A DNA stretch of 34,986 nt from Candidatus Omnitrophota bacterium (GTDB taxonomy: Bacteria > Omnitrophota > Gorgyraeia > Zapsychrales > JANLHA01): positions 1 through 34,986 of the forward strand of contig JADLGJ010000036.1 in the NCBI GenBank assembly GCA_020849375.1, read 5' to 3'. Under the pieces are notes generated by a model. The model was not told the DNA's origin, searched no databases, and saw only the letters and a list, made by a program, of their open reading frames with translations. Each line of letters opens with the position of its first letter. Within the stretch, counting starts at the first letter, position 1. A program made the position numbers and the translations under genes. Positions 17,523 to 28,712 of the stretch are shown here, piece by piece.

Positions 17523-19327
17523 GAGATCTTCTTGAAGACTTTTATTGCGAAGCCTTGTTCCGTTATATTGTCTTTTACTATCCAGACTTCCCGGTAATTC
17601 TTCTGGATCCATTGATCAATAAAATACCCATAATCCTCTCCCACCATACGAAACCCGTAAGAGGTCATGTCCCGGTAAACGAATATAAAATAATCGGGCG
17701 GATGTTGGACTAAAGATTCCAGCATGGACTCCTCCGAATAGGTCGCCCTTTCCGCTGGCATAAAACTGACATGGCTCCCGCTCATCCTGTTCTTCGTCAG
17801 AAAGTTGAGCATGCTCCCTTCCGGGAATGCCACATAGGTCTCCTCTGGCTTTATATTCTGTCGCGCCCAGGATAAAAACTGTTCGACTTCGCTCCCGAAC
17901 CCGAAATACGCTATCCGGTCAAAAGTCCATATCGTGTTGGCCCCACTGGAGATCTTTTTCGTTTTGGCATTGAACCAGGATAGCGAGAACGTCGAGAAGA
18001 CCGCCCCGGAAATAAGAAGCATCGTCAAAACAAAGCTTTGGACCAACCAGCCTAAGCGGTATTTCTGCTCAGCTTGGGTGGGTAAAAAATGGGTCAAGAA
18101 TGCAATACTCAAAAGTGTCGCCGGTAGCCAATAGACCAAAGAGTAATGGGCAAAGCGAGAAATGAGCGGGGCTTTCATCGTCAGAATAATGCTCAGGCTG
18201 CAAAAGATTAAAATGCACAATGATCTTGAAAATACTGACGGAGAAGGCTCTGCTCGGAATTGCTTGAAGTAGTGCAGGGTTATGACCAGAAGGAACAGAT
18301 ATTGTGCCCGGAAAATATCATGCACGGTCCGGTCATTTATTTGAGAAACAATAAAGATCAACGTGAAAGCCAATGGTAGGATAAAAAGATATTTCCTTGG
18401 GGGAGCGTTCTTTGTCAACGGCGCAGCTGCTCCAAGACTATAAATATTAAAAGCGCAATATGTGAGGAGATATATACACAACACCTTCCCGATCGCAAAG
18501 ATATTAGATTGCCACCAGAAACAGCCGGACATTCTTTTATAAAAGATAAGCTGGGACACAAGCTTCCATTGAGGGTTATAACCGATCACATGCGCAAGGG
18601 CTTGCTGCCAGGGGAAGTATTGGGAAAAATAAACGACAAAACCCACGGGGATCAAGATGAGGCTGCAGATAAAAAGCAGAAAGAAATTCCTCACCTCAGG
18701 GATGCGTGTCTTACTTTTTTGGAAATAAACAATAAGGCCGCAGACCAAAGGGATAATAAATGCGATAAAAATCTCAAGCCGACTGAGCAGTATTAATCCT
18801 GTCGCAATCCCCAAAAAGATAATTGTTCTTTTGCCGGGCCGGGAGAAGAACATTTCAACAAGATTGAGAGAACATAATGTAAAAAAGATCGCATAAAAAT
18901 AGCTGTGAGAATAAGGAGCAATGTAATAGGTGTTGGAATTGACATAGTATTGATTAAAAACGAAGAAAATCAAGAAACTGGCCGCAGTGGCAAACGCGGT
19001 CAAACGGCCGAATGTTCGATAAAAGAAACGGTAGATCAGGGCGGTATTGAGTGACGAGATGAAGATATTAAAAATAGTGAGCGTAAGGAGCGACGGGCCA
19101 ATGACCTTAAAGAGCAGTGCGTTCCAGTACGGAGGGAAAGCACCGAATAAAAAATTGAGGTCCTTATAAAGGACCTCCCCTTCATTGATGCGCCACGGAA
19201 TATAAACTTCTCTTCCAAAATCGACGATCGGATTGGCCCATTTTTGCCATGTTCGGCTCAAAAAAAATGCACCGATCGCGCTAAGAATAAAAGCATCGGC
19301 CAATATACTTTTTTTGATCCTTAACAT
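17519..19327 (-). CDS. GT39/ArnT-like multi-TM glycosyltransferase
   Basis: Many TM segments, N-terminal IVDFGREVYIPWRINEGEVLYKDLNFLFGAFPPYWNALLF typical of dolichyl-phosphate-mannosyltransferase-like membrane proteins. Confidence 0.75.
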   Translation of the reverse strand: MLRIKKSILADAFILSAIGAFFLSRTWQKWANPIVDFGREVYIPWRINEGEVLYKDLNFLFGAFPPYWNALLFKVIGPSLLTLTIFNIFISSLNTALIYRFFYRTFGRLTAFATAASFLIFFVFNQYYVNSNTYYIAPYSHSYFYAIFFTLCSLNLVEMFFSRPGKRTIIFLGIATGLILLSRLEIFIAFIIPLVCGLIVYFQKSKTRIPEVRNFFLLFICSLILIPVGFVVYFSQYFPWQQALAHVIGYNPQWKLVSQLIFYKRMSGCFWWQSNIFAIGKVLCIYLLTYCAFNIYSLGAAAPLTKNAPPRKYLFILPLAFTLIFIVSQINDRTVHDIFRAQYLFLLVITLHYFKQFRAEPSPSVFSRSLCILIFCSLSIILTMKAPLISRFAHYSLVYWLPATLLSIAFLTHFLPTQAEQKYRLGWLVQSFVLTMLLISGAVFSTFSLSWFNAKTKKISSGANTIWTFDRIAYFGFGSEVEQFLSWARQNIKPEETYVAFPEGSMLNFLTKNRMSGSHVSFMPAERATYSEESMLESLVQHPPDYFIFVYRDMTSYGFRMVGEDYGYFIDQWIQKNYREVWIVKDNITEQGFAIKVFKKIS

Positions 19328-19372
19328 CGGGCATCGATCCAGGTTTTTAATAACCTTCGCGACATGATAAAA

Positions 19373-20083
19373 CTACGCCGGTAAACTTTTGAGGAATTTG
19401 ACAACGTCTTCGGGGTTGGGGGAACCGAAGAAGTAACTCGCTGAAACTACAAGATTGGCGCCTGCCTTGATCACATCCGGCGCGGTCTGAGCGTTGACAC
19501 CGCCATCAACCTCGATGTCACCTTTAAAACGGCTGCGCAAACTGCGGATCTTTTCTAAAACCTCGGGCATGAATTTCTGCTTCGCAAAACCCGGATTGAC
19601 CGACATGACCAGAACACCGTCGATCTCTTTGAGCACTTCATCAAAACACAACGGCGTCGCAGGATTAGAGACGAGGAAGACTTTTTTGCCCCTGGCTTTG
19701 ACCTTGGCAATATCCACACGGGCGGCTTGCGCGTCAAAACTTTCCGACACTTTAGGATATTGTCCGAAGCCGCGCGATTCTTTTGTGCGGGTGCCATAAC
19801 ATTCAACCTGTAGAGAAATGATATCGGTACCGGCATTGATGAAATCATCAATGTACAAACCCGGATTCTCGATCATCAGGTGAGCTTCAATGGGAAGTTT
19901 CGTGGTCTTGCGGATGGCCTCGACAATGACTGGGCCGATGGTGATATTGGGGACAAAGTGCCCGTCCATAACATCGACGTGGATCATTTCGGCGCCGGCG
20001 TCCTCACACATCTTGATCTGGCTTTCAAGCTTGGTGAAATCGGCGCAAAGAACGCTGGCATTAACTTTGATGGAGTTGGACAT
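19373..20083 (-). CDS. Ribulose-phosphate 3-epimerase family protein (divergent)
   Basis: IHVDVMDGHFVPNITIGP, EAHLMIENP, LVSNPATPL, VLVMSVNPGF, IEVDGGVN. Family clear; function assignment less so because of motif changes. Confidence 0.85.
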   Translation of the reverse strand: MSNSIKVNASVLCADFTKLESQIKMCEDAGAEMIHVDVMDGHFVPNITIGPVIVEAIRKTTKLPIEAHLMIENPGLYIDDFINAGTDIISLQVECYGTRTKESRGFGQYPKVSESFDAQAARVDIAKVKARGKKVFLVSNPATPLCFDEVLKEIDGVLVMSVNPGFAKQKFMPEVLEKIRSLRSRFKGDIEVDGGVNAQTAPDVIKAGANLVVSASYFFGSPNPEDVVKFLKSLPA

Positions 20084-20092
20084 AAATTAAAA

Positions 20093-20173
20093 TGCGCGGG
20101 GAGGGACTCGAACCCTCATGGGTTACCCCACACGCCCCTCAAACGTGCGCGTCTACCATTTCGCCACCCGCGC
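20093..20173 (-). tRNA. tRNA-Leu(GAG)
   Basis: Reverse complement GCGCGGGTGGCGAAATGGTAGACGCGCACGTTTGAGGGGCGTGTGGGGTAACCCATGAGGGTTCGAGTCCCTCCCCGCGCA: acceptor GCGCGGG/CCCGCGC, loop TTGAGGG, long variable arm TGGG-GTAA-CCCA, T arm GAGGGTTCGAGTCCCTC. Confidence 0.95.
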
Positions 20174-20191
20174 GCATAAATTTTTAAAGGA

Positions 20192-21790
20192 TCAGCTGGC
20201 AACAGCCGCTGCGATAAATTCTCTAAACAGCGGATGTGCCTTTTCCGGCTTGGATTTGAACTCCGGATGGAACTGGCAGGCCACAAACCACGGATGGTCT
20301 TTCATCTCGATGATCTCGACTAAACCGGTTTGTGGATTTTTGCCGGCGATAATCATACCACTTTTCTCAAAAGTTTTCTTAAATTTATTATTGAACTCGT
20401 AACGGTGGCGGTGGCGCTCGGAAATCGTGTCTTTTTTGTAAGCTTTCGCGCTTTGAGTGCCTTTTTCCAGCTTACAGGCGTAAGCGCCTAAACGCATCGT
20501 CGCTCCCATACTTGTGACATGTTCCTGTTCTTCCAAAAGGCTGATGACCGGGTGCTTGGTTTCCTTCTCAAACTCGGTCGAATCGGCATCTTTGAAACCG
20601 CAAACGTTACGGGCAAATTCGATCGTCGCGACCTGCATCCCCAAACAAATACCAAAGAACGGGATCTTCTTTTCGCGGGCGAATTGGACGGCTTGGACTT
20701 TTCCAAGGATGCCACGGCTGCCGAAACCACCGGGAACCAGGATCCCCTTAGAATCACCGAGCAATTTCTCAATATTCCCGGGCTCTAATGTTTCGGAATC
20801 GATCTTATTGATAATAACCCGGCAATCATTAGCGATCCCGCCGTGGACTAAAGCTTCATAAATGGACTTGTAGGCATCAGGCAAAGCGATGTACTTCCCG
20901 ACAACCGAGATCTTAACTTCCTTTTTTGGATTGCGTAAACGCTCGACGACATAATTCTTCCACTCACTGAGGTCGTGATCTTCTTTTTTAATGTTCAATT
21001 TCTTTAGAATAAGATCATCGATCCCTTCTTTCTTAAAGCAAAGAGGGACTTCGTAAATATGTTTAACGTCGACCGCTTCGATAACCGCTTCGCGGTCCAC
21101 GTTACAAAATAAAGCGATCTTCTCTTTTTGTTCTTTAGGGATCGGGCGTTCCGTACGGCAAAGCAAAACGTCCGGTTGGATCCCGATCTCGCGCATTTTA
21201 TTGACAGAGTGCTGGGTCGGCTTTGTCTTTTGTTCGCCGGCGGCTTTAATATACGGAAGCAATGTCACGTGAATGAACATGGCGTAATGTTCACCCAATT
21301 CCCAGCGCATCTGGCGGATCGCCTCCAGGAACGGCAAGCTTTCAATATCGCCGACGGTCCCACCGATCTCAATGATCGCGATATCAACGTCACCTTCGCG
21401 CGCGCCCTTTTTGATACAGCGCTTGATCTCGTCGGTGATGTGCGGAATGATCTGAACGGTCTTCCCTAAATAATCACCGCGGCGCTCTTTGGTGATGACC
21501 GAATAATAGATCTTTCCCGTCGTGATGTTGCTATCTTTGCTGATGATCGAATTAGAAAAACGTTCATAATGGCCAAGGTCAAGGTCCGCCTCCGCGCCAT
21601 CGTCCGTCACGTAAACTTCTCCGTGTTGAAAAGGATTCATCGTTCCCGGATCAACGTTCAAATAAGGGTCACATTTGATCATGGAAACCGTGAGGCCGCG
21701 CGCTTCAAGAAGTTTCGCGATCGAAGCTGCCGCCAACCCTTTTCCTAAGCTCGAAACAACACCACCTGTTACGAAAATAAATTTTGTCAT
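20192..21790 (-). CDS. pyrG: CTP synthase
   Basis: [32 protein letters not shown]...[40 protein letters not shown]; GATase FFGICLGMQ. Confidence 0.98.
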   Translation of the reverse strand: MTKFIFVTGGVVSSLGKGLAAASIAKLLEARGLTVSMIKCDPYLNVDPGTMNPFQHGEVYVTDDGAEADLDLGHYERFSNSIISKDSNITTGKIYYSVITKERRGDYLGKTVQIIPHITDEIKRCIKKGAREGDVDIAIIEIGGTVGDIESLPFLEAIRQMRWELGEHYAMFIHVTLLPYIKAAGEQKTKPTQHSVNKMREIGIQPDVLLCRTERPIPKEQKEKIALFCNVDREAVIEAVDVKHIYEVPLCFKKEGIDDLILKKLNIKKEDHDLSEWKNYVVERLRNPKKEVKISVVGKYIALPDAYKSIYEALVHGGIANDCRVIINKIDSETLEPGNIEKLLGDSKGILVPGGFGSRGILGKVQAVQFAREKKIPFFGICLGMQVATIEFARNVCGFKDADSTEFEKETKHPVISLLEEQEHVTSMGATMRLGAYACKLEKGTQSAKAYKKDTISERHRHRYEFNNKFKKTFEKSGMIIAGKNPQTGLVEIIEMKDHPWFVACQFHPEFKSKPEKAHPLFREFIAAAVAS

Positions 21791-21794
21791 AAGA

Positions 21795-23198
21795 TTACCT
21801 GCCCGCTTGGCCTTCTAAAAGATATTTACTCGTATTCCCCGGGATCTTGACCGGATACTTTCCGTTAAAACACGCCGCGCAAAAATCTTTGCCGCTTTTC
21901 ATAACACCGAGCATGCCTTCCAAACTTAAATATTCGAGCGAATCAACTTGAATAAAATCCGCGACTTCTTTAACAGTTTTGTTGGCGGCGATCAGCTCTT
22001 TTTTGTCCGGAAAATCAATACCGTAATAGCACGGTGAAACGATCGGCGGACAGCTGATACGCAAATGGATCTCTTTAACACCCGCTTCACGCAAAACCTC
22101 GATACGGTTACGGCTGGTCGTTCCGCGGACAATAGAATCCTCGACGACAACGACCTTCTTGCCCTTAAGAATATCACGAATGGGGTTCAGTTTCACGCGA
22201 ACCCGGAAATCACGGATGAATTGCGTCGGTTGAATAAAAGTACGGCCGATATAGTGGTTGCGGATCAAGCCGATCTCAAAAGGAAGGTCAAGTTTCTGTG
22301 CATAACCGAGCGCCGCGTACATCCCGGAATCAGGGATCGGCATAACAAAATCTGCGTCCTTAACCGGATGCTCGATCGCCAATTGCTCGCCTAAACGTTT
22401 GCGCACCGAGTAAACATTGTCATTAAAAATATGGCTGTCCGGGCGGGCAAAATAAACATTCTCAAAAACACAATGCGCTTTATTTTCTTCTTTTTCACTT
22501 TGCGCCGACGGCGCAGCAAAAAATGCGGATTCGATCTGGTCGCCTTTAATGATCACAATTTCACCAGGCTCGATCTCGCGGATAAACTTTGCTTTGATAA
22601 TATCGAGAGCGGAACTCTCGCTGGATAGCACGTAACTGTCTTCAAATTTTCCTAAACACAACGGACGGAAACCTTTGCGGTCACGCGCACCGACCATCGT
22701 TTCTCCGACGAGAAAGACCGCAGAAAAAGACCCCTCCAGCTGCGAAAGGACCTTGCTGAACCATTCTTTATAATCGCCGTTCTTCGTCCGCGCCAAAAGA
22801 TGGATGATCAGCTCAGAGTCCATCGTCGTCTGGAAGATCGCGCCTTCATCTTCAAGTTTAGCGTATAATTCTGCGGTATTGGTCAAATTCCCGTTATGGG
22901 CGATGGCGAGCGGTTTACTGCGGTGCGTGACGAGGAACGGTTGGATATTCTTTAAATTGCTGGAGCCGGTTGTTGAGTAGCGGCAATGGCCGATTGCGGT
23001 CGTGCCGTTCAACTCTTCGAGCGCGGGGACAGTTATCGCATCTGCCACCAGGCCGCGGTTCTTGACCAGATGGATGTCCTTGCCGTCGTAAGTCGCGATA
23101 CCAGCCGCTTCTTCGCCGCGATGCTGTAACGCGTACAAACCCAAAAAAGCGATCTTCGCGGCATCTTTATGATTGGAAATACCAATAATACCGCACAT
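21795..23198 (-). CDS. purF: Amidophosphoribosyltransferase
   Basis: MCGIIGI N-terminal Cys nucleophile, [27 protein letters not shown] loop. Cys residues in [25 protein letters not shown] and CAACF match the Fe-S ligands of the B. subtilis-type enzyme. Confidence 0.97.
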   Translation of the reverse strand: MCGIIGISNHKDAAKIAFLGLYALQHRGEEAAGIATYDGKDIHLVKNRGLVADAITVPALEELNGTTAIGHCRYSTTGSSNLKNIQPFLVTHRSKPLAIAHNGNLTNTAELYAKLEDEGAIFQTTMDSELIIHLLARTKNGDYKEWFSKVLSQLEGSFSAVFLVGETMVGARDRKGFRPLCLGKFEDSYVLSSESSALDIIKAKFIREIEPGEIVIIKGDQIESAFFAAPSAQSEKEENKAHCVFENVYFARPDSHIFNDNVYSVRKRLGEQLAIEHPVKDADFVMPIPDSGMYAALGYAQKLDLPFEIGLIRNHYIGRTFIQPTQFIRDFRVRVKLNPIRDILKGKKVVVVEDSIVRGTTSRNRIEVLREAGVKEIHLRISCPPIVSPCYYGIDFPDKKELIAANKTVKEVADFIQVDSLEYLSLEGMLGVMKSGKDFCAACFNGKYPVKIPGNTSKYLLEGQAGR

Positions 23199-23247
23199 GG
23201 TTATTTGAACCCTCTCTTAACTATTTTGCTTCCTTGTGCAAATAATC

Positions 23248-23277
23248 ATCCCGCGTTTCCGCATGGAAACGCGGGAT
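23248..23277. repeat. Perfect 13-bp inverted repeat with 4-nt loop between carB and purF
   Basis: atcccgcgtttcc-gcat-ggaaacgcgggat. No T-run on either side, so not a canonical intrinsic terminator. Confidence 0.85.
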
Positions 23278-23332
23278 CTATCAAAATGATCTGTTATATT
23301 GAAACAGCTGTTATCCAGCCGAAAAAGAATTG

Positions 23333-26300
23333 CTATTTAAAAGTAACGGTGTTTCTTGCCCCTTTGGGGCCGCTGTAATAATCTTGCAAAGACCGCACGG
23401 TCATCTGCTTGGCGATGATCGCCTCGATCCCGTTGACCGCGGCCAAGGCGGCCTGCAACGTCGTGATACACGGAACATTATGCAAGATCGCTTCCGCCCG
23501 GATCGAACGCATATCGGACTGGCTCTTCTGTCCGGACGGTGTATTGATAATCAAGTTTATCTCATTTTTTCGGATCAATGTCAATAAATTGTTTTTGCCC
23601 TCGTCGTGCTTATCAACGGTTTCCGCGTCGACGCCGCTGGACTTGAGCGCTTTGGCCGTGCCCCGGGTTGCGATGATCGAGAACTTCATATCAACCAATT
23701 TTTTCGCTAAAAAGGCGATATTGCGCTTATCCTCATCCTTGACGCTGATGAACACCTTGCCACGCTTAGGAAGAGCTTGATAGGCGCAGATCTGCGACTT
23801 AGCAAAGGCCTCTCCAAAGGTCGAAGCGATGCCCATGACCTCGCCGGTGGACTTCATTTCCGGCCCTAGAACAATATCCACGCCGGAAAAACGGGAAAAC
23901 GGCAAGACCGATTCCTTAACGGCAAAATGATCAATATCTTCACAGTTCGCCGGGAGTTCAAAATCCTTGATCTTCTTCCCTGCCATGATCTGGCTGGCGA
24001 TCTTCGCGACCGGCAAACCAGTGGCTTTGCTCACGAACGGCACGGTCCGCGAAGCGCGCGGATTAACTTCCAAAACCATGATCTTGCTGCCCTTGATCGC
24101 AAATTGAATATTACAAAGCCCGACGACCTTCAAGCCTTCGGCAATTTTGCAGGTATAATTCTTGATAGTACGGACCAGGTCTTCGCTCAAGGTATGAGGA
24201 GGCAAAACGCATGCGGAATCGCCAGAGTGAATACCAGCGTTCTCGATATGTTCCATGATCCCGGGAACATAGGTGCGGGTCCCGTCACAGATCGCGTCTA
24301 CGTCCACCTCGATCGCGTCCTCGACGAATTTATCAATAAGGATCGGATGGCCGTCAGAAACTTCCTTGGCTTCTTCAATAAAAGACAAGAGCGCTTCACG
24401 GTCGTAAACAATACGCATCGCCCGCCCGCCGAGAACGTAAGACGGCCGCGCCAGAACCGGATAACCGATCTGCTGTGCGACCGCGATAGCTTCTTCGACG
24501 GACTTCGCAGAACCGTTCGCTGGCTGACTAATACCTAATTTTGTAATGAACGCAGAGAACCGTTCACGGTTTTCGGCCAGGTCGATCGAGTCAACGCTGG
24601 TACCGATAATAGGAACGCCCGCGTCATTTAAACGCTTTGCCAAATTGAGCGGTGTTTGCCCGCCATACTGGACGATAACGCCGTCGGGCTCTTCTACGTC
24701 AACGATATTCATGACATCTTCGAACGTGAGCGGCTCAAAATACAAGCGGTCGGACGTATCATAGTCCGTCGAAACCGTTTCCGGGTTCGAATTGACCATG
24801 ATCGTTTCAAAACCCATCTCTTTGAGCGCGAACGCCGCATGGCAGCAGCAATAATCAAATTCGATCCCCTGGCCGATACGGTTGGGGCCGCCGCCTAAGA
24901 TCATGATCTTTTTACGCGCTTTTTTGCCTGCTCCCGCGGAGCCTGCATTGACTTTTTGGTCGAACAAAATCGCTTCATCTTCCGACTCATACGTCGAATA
25001 ATAATACGGCGTGTATGCCTCAAATTCAGCCGCGCAGGTGTCCACTTGTTTAAAGGTCGCGACAATGCCGGACTTTTTGCGCCAGCTACGGATCTCTAAA
25101 TCTGTCTTACCCGTGATTTGCGCTAATTGCGGATCGCTGAAACCATATTCCTTGGCCTTGCGCAATAATGCATCGCTCAGCGTCTTGGTTCTCGCATAAG
25201 TCGCGGTCAACTCATTCTCCAGATCAATGATCTGCTGGATCTGGGCGAGGAACCACGGGTCAATAAAGCTGATCTTATAGATCTCGTCGATGGTGAGACC
25301 TTTTTGCAAAGCGTATTTCACATAGAAAATACGGGACGCGTTCGGCTCTTTCAAGCGCAGGCGAAGTTTTTCATCGGGGATCTCATTAAATTTTTGCTTA
25401 TTGTCCAAACCGATATGTTTGATCTCTAAACCGCGCAAGGCTTTCTGCAGAGCTTCCTTGAACGTACGGCCGATGGCCATGGTTTCGCCGACGCTTTTCA
25501 TCTGCACGCCTAAAATGTCTTTCGCTTCCGGAAATTTCTCGAATGTAAAACGCGGCGCTTTGACCACGCAATAATCAATGGTCGGCTCAAATGACGCAGG
25601 AGTTTCGCGGGTGATATCGTTCTGGATCTCATCGAGCGAATAACCAACAGCGAGTTTTGCCGCAAATTTGGCGATCGGAAACCCGGTGGCCTTGCTGGCC
25701 AAAGCCGAACTGCGTGACACGCGCGGGTTCATTTCGATAACGATCATGCGGCCGCTCTTGGGATCGATCGCATATTGAATATTCGACCCGCCGGTCTCGA
25801 CGCCAATTTCGCGGATCAACTTGAGCGAAGCATCACGCATATGCTGATATTCACGGTCGGTCAAAGTTTGCGCCGGAGCGACCGTGATACTGTCACCCGT
25901 GTGAACGCCCATCGCATCCAAATTTTCGATCGAACAAACGATAACGACATTGTCTTTGCTGTCGCGCATGACTTCAAGTTCATATTCCTTCCACCCTTCG
26001 ATGGATTCTTCGATCAAAACTTCGTGGATCATGGAACTTTCGATGCCGAGCGCAACGATCTTCTCAAATTCCTCCTGATTGCGCGCGATCCCGCCGCCGG
26101 TGCCGCCGAGTGTGTACGACGGACGGACGATCAACGGAAAGCCGATCTCTTTGGCGGCAATATGCGCCTCACCCATATTATGTGCGAACGTACTAGCCGG
26201 AACATCAAGGCCGACTTTCAAGACCGCTTTCTTAAATTCCTGCCGGTCTTCCGCTTTTTTGATGACGTCGTAATTGGCACCGAGCATTTTCACATTGTAT

Positions 26301-26629
26301 TTTTGCAGAACACCGTTCTCCCACAATTTCATGGCGAGATTGAGCGCGGTCTGGCCGCCCAAGGTCGGCAGAATAGCGTCGGGGCGTTCGGCCTGGATAA
26401 TATATTCGATAAATTCGGGGGTCAACGGCTCAACATAAGTTGCATCGGATAATTCCGGGTCGGTCATGATCGTCGCCGGGTTGGAATTGGCAAGGACGAT
26501 CTCGTAACCTTCTTCGCGCAAAGCTTTGCATGCCTGCGTTCCGGAATAGTCGAACTCGCACGCCTGGCCTATGACGATCGGGCCGGAGCCAAGAAGTAAG
26601 ATTTTTTTGATATCAGTACGTTTTGGCAT
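23333..26629 (-). CDS. carB: Carbamoyl-phosphate synthase large subunit
   Basis: [58 protein letters not shown]; two ATP-grasp halves. Confidence 0.98.
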   Translation of the reverse strand: MPKRTDIKKILLLGSGPIVIGQACEFDYSGTQACKALREEGYEIVLANSNPATIMTDPELSDATYVEPLTPEFIEYIIQAERPDAILPTLGGQTALNLAMKLWENGVLQKYNVKMLGANYDVIKKAEDRQEFKKAVLKVGLDVPASTFAHNMGEAHIAAKEIGFPLIVRPSYTLGGTGGGIARNQEEFEKIVALGIESSMIHEVLIEESIEGWKEYELEVMRDSKDNVVIVCSIENLDAMGVHTGDSITVAPAQTLTDREYQHMRDASLKLIREIGVETGGSNIQYAIDPKSGRMIVIEMNPRVSRSSALASKATGFPIAKFAAKLAVGYSLDEIQNDITRETPASFEPTIDYCVVKAPRFTFEKFPEAKDILGVQMKSVGETMAIGRTFKEALQKALRGLEIKHIGLDNKQKFNEIPDEKLRLRLKEPNASRIFYVKYALQKGLTIDEIYKISFIDPWFLAQIQQIIDLENELTATYARTKTLSDALLRKAKEYGFSDPQLAQITGKTDLEIRSWRKKSGIVATFKQVDTCAAEFEAYTPYYYSTYESEDEAILFDQKVNAGSAGAGKKARKKIMILGGGPNRIGQGIEFDYCCCHAAFALKEMGFETIMVNSNPETVSTDYDTSDRLYFEPLTFEDVMNIVDVEEPDGVIVQYGGQTPLNLAKRLNDAGVPIIGTSVDSIDLAENRERFSAFITKLGISQPANGSAKSVEEAIAVAQQIGYPVLARPSYVLGGRAMRIVYDREALLSFIEEAKEVSDGHPILIDKFVEDAIEVDVDAICDGTRTYVPGIMEHIENAGIHSGDSACVLPPHTLSEDLVRTIKNYTCKIAEGLKVVGLCNIQFAIKGSKIMVLEVNPRASRTVPFVSKATGLPVAKIASQIMAGKKIKDFELPANCEDIDHFAVKESVLPFSRFSGVDIVLGPEMKSTGEVMGIASTFGEAFAKSQICAYQALPKRGKVFISVKDEDKRNIAFLAKKLVDMKFSIIATRGTAKALKSSGVDAETVDKHDEGKNNLLTLIRKNEINLIINTPSGQKSQSDMRSIRAEAILHNVPCITTLQAALAAVNGIEAIIAKQMTVRSLQDYYSGPKGARNTVTFK

Positions 26630-27732
26630 TACTTTTTATTGTCTTTCATTGATTCGATGAACGGGTCGAATAAATATTGTGCGTCATGAGGGCCCGGGCA
26701 CGATTCCGGATGATACTGAATCGAATAGACCGGGAACTTTTTATGTTTCAAACCCTCGACGGTACGATCATTTAAATTGACGTCGATCATTTCCACTTCG
26801 TCCACGTTCAAGCTGTCCATATCAACGCAATAATTATGGTTCTGCGAGGTGATGCTGACACGGTTGCCGACGATATCGCGGACCGGATGGTTCGATCCGT
26901 GATGGCCGAACTTTAATTTGTATGTCTTTCCGCCTAAGGCGAGGCCCAAAATTTGATGACCTAAACAAATCCCGAACGTCGGAATTTTCCCCAGCGATTG
27001 CTGGACGGTTTTGATGACGTACGGCACCGCTGCCGGATCACCGGGACCGTTGGAGAGGAAAAGCCCGTCGGGCTTGACCGCCATGATCTGTTCAAAGGTC
27101 GAGTTAGCCGGAAAAACGTGAACATCGCACCCGCGCGCCGCTAAGATCCGTAAAATATTGGTTTTGATCCCGCAATCAATGGCCGCGACGGTGTAAAGTG
27201 GCGCCCCTTGAAAATCCCCGGTCGCCGAGAAAAAATATGGCTTGGGGCTTGTAACGGTCTTAACCCAATCGGTATTCGACATGTCGGGAGCGGCTTTGAG
27301 TTTCGCAGCGAGGCTCTTTTCATCAAAATCTTCCGTCGAGATGATGCCGCGCATAACGCCTTTGACACGCAAATGGCGGGTCAAGGCACGGGTATCAAAC
27401 CCTTCCATGGCAATGACTTTATTATCTTCTAAATATTGTGTGAGACTTTTAGTGGCGCGGTAATTGGAGTGGGTGCGGCAAAATTCTTTGGCGATGAAAC
27501 CTTTGACGTGGACTTTGGAGGATTCGACGTCTTCGTCATTGACGCCGTAGTTGCCGATCAAAGGATAGGTCATGACCACGATCTGACCGGCGTACGATGG
27601 GTCGGTGAGGACTTCCTGATACCCGCTCATCGCGGTGTTAAAGACAACTTCTCCTATCGTTTCGCCGCTCACCGTTAAAGACTGGCCGCGAAAAACCTTG
27701 CCGTCTTCGAGATATAATATTGCGTCTTTCAT
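26629..27732 (-). CDS. carA: Carbamoyl-phosphate synthase small subunit
   Basis: [13 protein letters not shown]...[26 protein letters not shown]...[18 protein letters not shown] overlap with carB. Confidence 0.98.
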   Translation of the reverse strand: MKDAILYLEDGKVFRGQSLTVSGETIGEVVFNTAMSGYQEVLTDPSYAGQIVVMTYPLIGNYGVNDEDVESSKVHVKGFIAKEFCRTHSNYRATKSLTQYLEDNKVIAMEGFDTRALTRHLRVKGVMRGIISTEDFDEKSLAAKLKAAPDMSNTDWVKTVTSPKPYFFSATGDFQGAPLYTVAAIDCGIKTNILRILAARGCDVHVFPANSTFEQIMAVKPDGLFLSNGPGDPAAVPYVIKTVQQSLGKIPTFGICLGHQILGLALGGKTYKLKFGHHGSNHPVRDIVGNRVSITSQNHNYCVDMDSLNVDEVEMIDVNLNDRTVEGLKHKKFPVYSIQYHPESCPGPHDAQYLFDPFIESMKDNKK

Positions 27733-27789
27733 CCCTACGGGCCACCAAACTGCAAGAGAAGTTAAAAAAGTGAGGATTTAATTTGAATT

Positions 27790-27817
27790 AATATAGCACT
27801 GAACCGTTGAAAGTCAA
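27790..27817 (-). promoter_or_regulatory. Candidate sigma70-type promoter for carA
   Basis: Minus strand TTGACT (27817-27812), 16-nt spacer, TATATT (27795-27790), about 58 nt upstream of the carA ATG. Confidence 0.55.
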
Positions 27818-27822
27818 CACCC

Positions 27823-28665
27823 TCACCGCTTGCTAATAGCGGCGCGGATGACCGGGAAATTACGCTCTGAGGACAGTACATAAAAGTCACGCAAACGCCA
27901 CGTTTTGTCCCCTTTTCCCTGAAATAAGCTAATGTCCAACCGGTCAACGACCTTACCGCTGTTCAAATGGCGCAGATCAAGCCCTGCGGAACGGAAGATC
28001 GGCCATGCCCCGGCATAATCCCAAATATGAGCGTTAAAGAACGCGCCTGCTCCCCTGCCGAGCGCCGGCCAGCAAAGGTCGAGCACAGCGCAGGACGGCA
28101 GCATGATCTGGCAAAGGTCAAAATTCCAGTCAAAAAATTTAAAGAACTTATCGCTCCCGTAAAAAATGGACTGATGCGAGATCGGCTGGTCAACACGCTT
28201 GATGACAGACTTCTGGGGCCTCCTAGACGTTGCCGCTTTGACGAAATATGACTTGTTGCCGTCAGAATAAAACAGTTCATCGAGCATCGGAAAATAAATA
28301 ACACCAAGCCACGGCTTGAGATCCTTGAGCAATCCCAGCGAAACGCCGTACATCGGCATGCGGTTGGCAAAATTCCGCGTCCCGTCAATCGGGTCCGCGA
28401 CCCAAATGTACGGGATCTTTGCCAGCGCCGCCTGGTCAAAATAACGGCTGCTATTTTTATCTTCCTCGTCGATCAAAATGTGGTCGGATGTTTTCAAATA
28501 TTTCGCGAGATTCTTCCGGACGAGCTTAGACACGGCCAAGTCCGCTTTTGTCAGCACGGAATTGTCCGGCTTCAAGGTCGGCTTGCTGTTTTGCATAATT
28601 TTAAGCGACATTTTCCCGCCGTCGAGGGCGGTCTTGATCATTAAAGCTAAGAACTTTTTAGTCAT
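27823..28665 (-). CDS. Inositol monophosphatase family protein (IMPase/HisN/CysQ superfamily)
   Basis: ILIDEED...YIWVADPIDGTRNFANRMPMYGVSLGL and C-terminal WDYAGAWPIFRSAG. Confidence 0.92.
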   Translation of the reverse strand: MTKKFLALMIKTALDGGKMSLKIMQNSKPTLKPDNSVLTKADLAVSKLVRKNLAKYLKTSDHILIDEEDKNSSRYFDQAALAKIPYIWVADPIDGTRNFANRMPMYGVSLGLLKDLKPWLGVIYFPMLDELFYSDGNKSYFVKAATSRRPQKSVIKRVDQPISHQSIFYGSDKFFKFFDWNFDLCQIMLPSCAVLDLCWPALGRGAGAFFNAHIWDYAGAWPIFRSAGLDLRHLNSGKVVDRLDISLFQGKGDKTWRLRDFYVLSSERNFPVIRAAISKR

Positions 28666-28712
28666 AAATATCTTTCGGCAGGGCTACTCGAGGGATCAAA
28701 GCAGTTAAACGC

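Noticed and set aside
17523-17612. Upstream 30-codon extension of the sulfatase-like ORF
   Set aside because: It would overlap the GT39-like gene by 94 nt; the internal Met at 17522 gives a standard ATGA overlap and a better N-terminus.
23927-26452. Long plus-strand ORFs antisense to carB (203 aa, 225 aa)
   Set aside because: Opposite strand of a highly conserved gene; typical antisense open frames in moderately GC-rich coding DNA.
27963-28439. 158-aa minus ORF overlapping the inositol monophosphatase gene in another frame
   Set aside because: Arg/Ser-rich out-of-frame translation of a clear conserved CDS.
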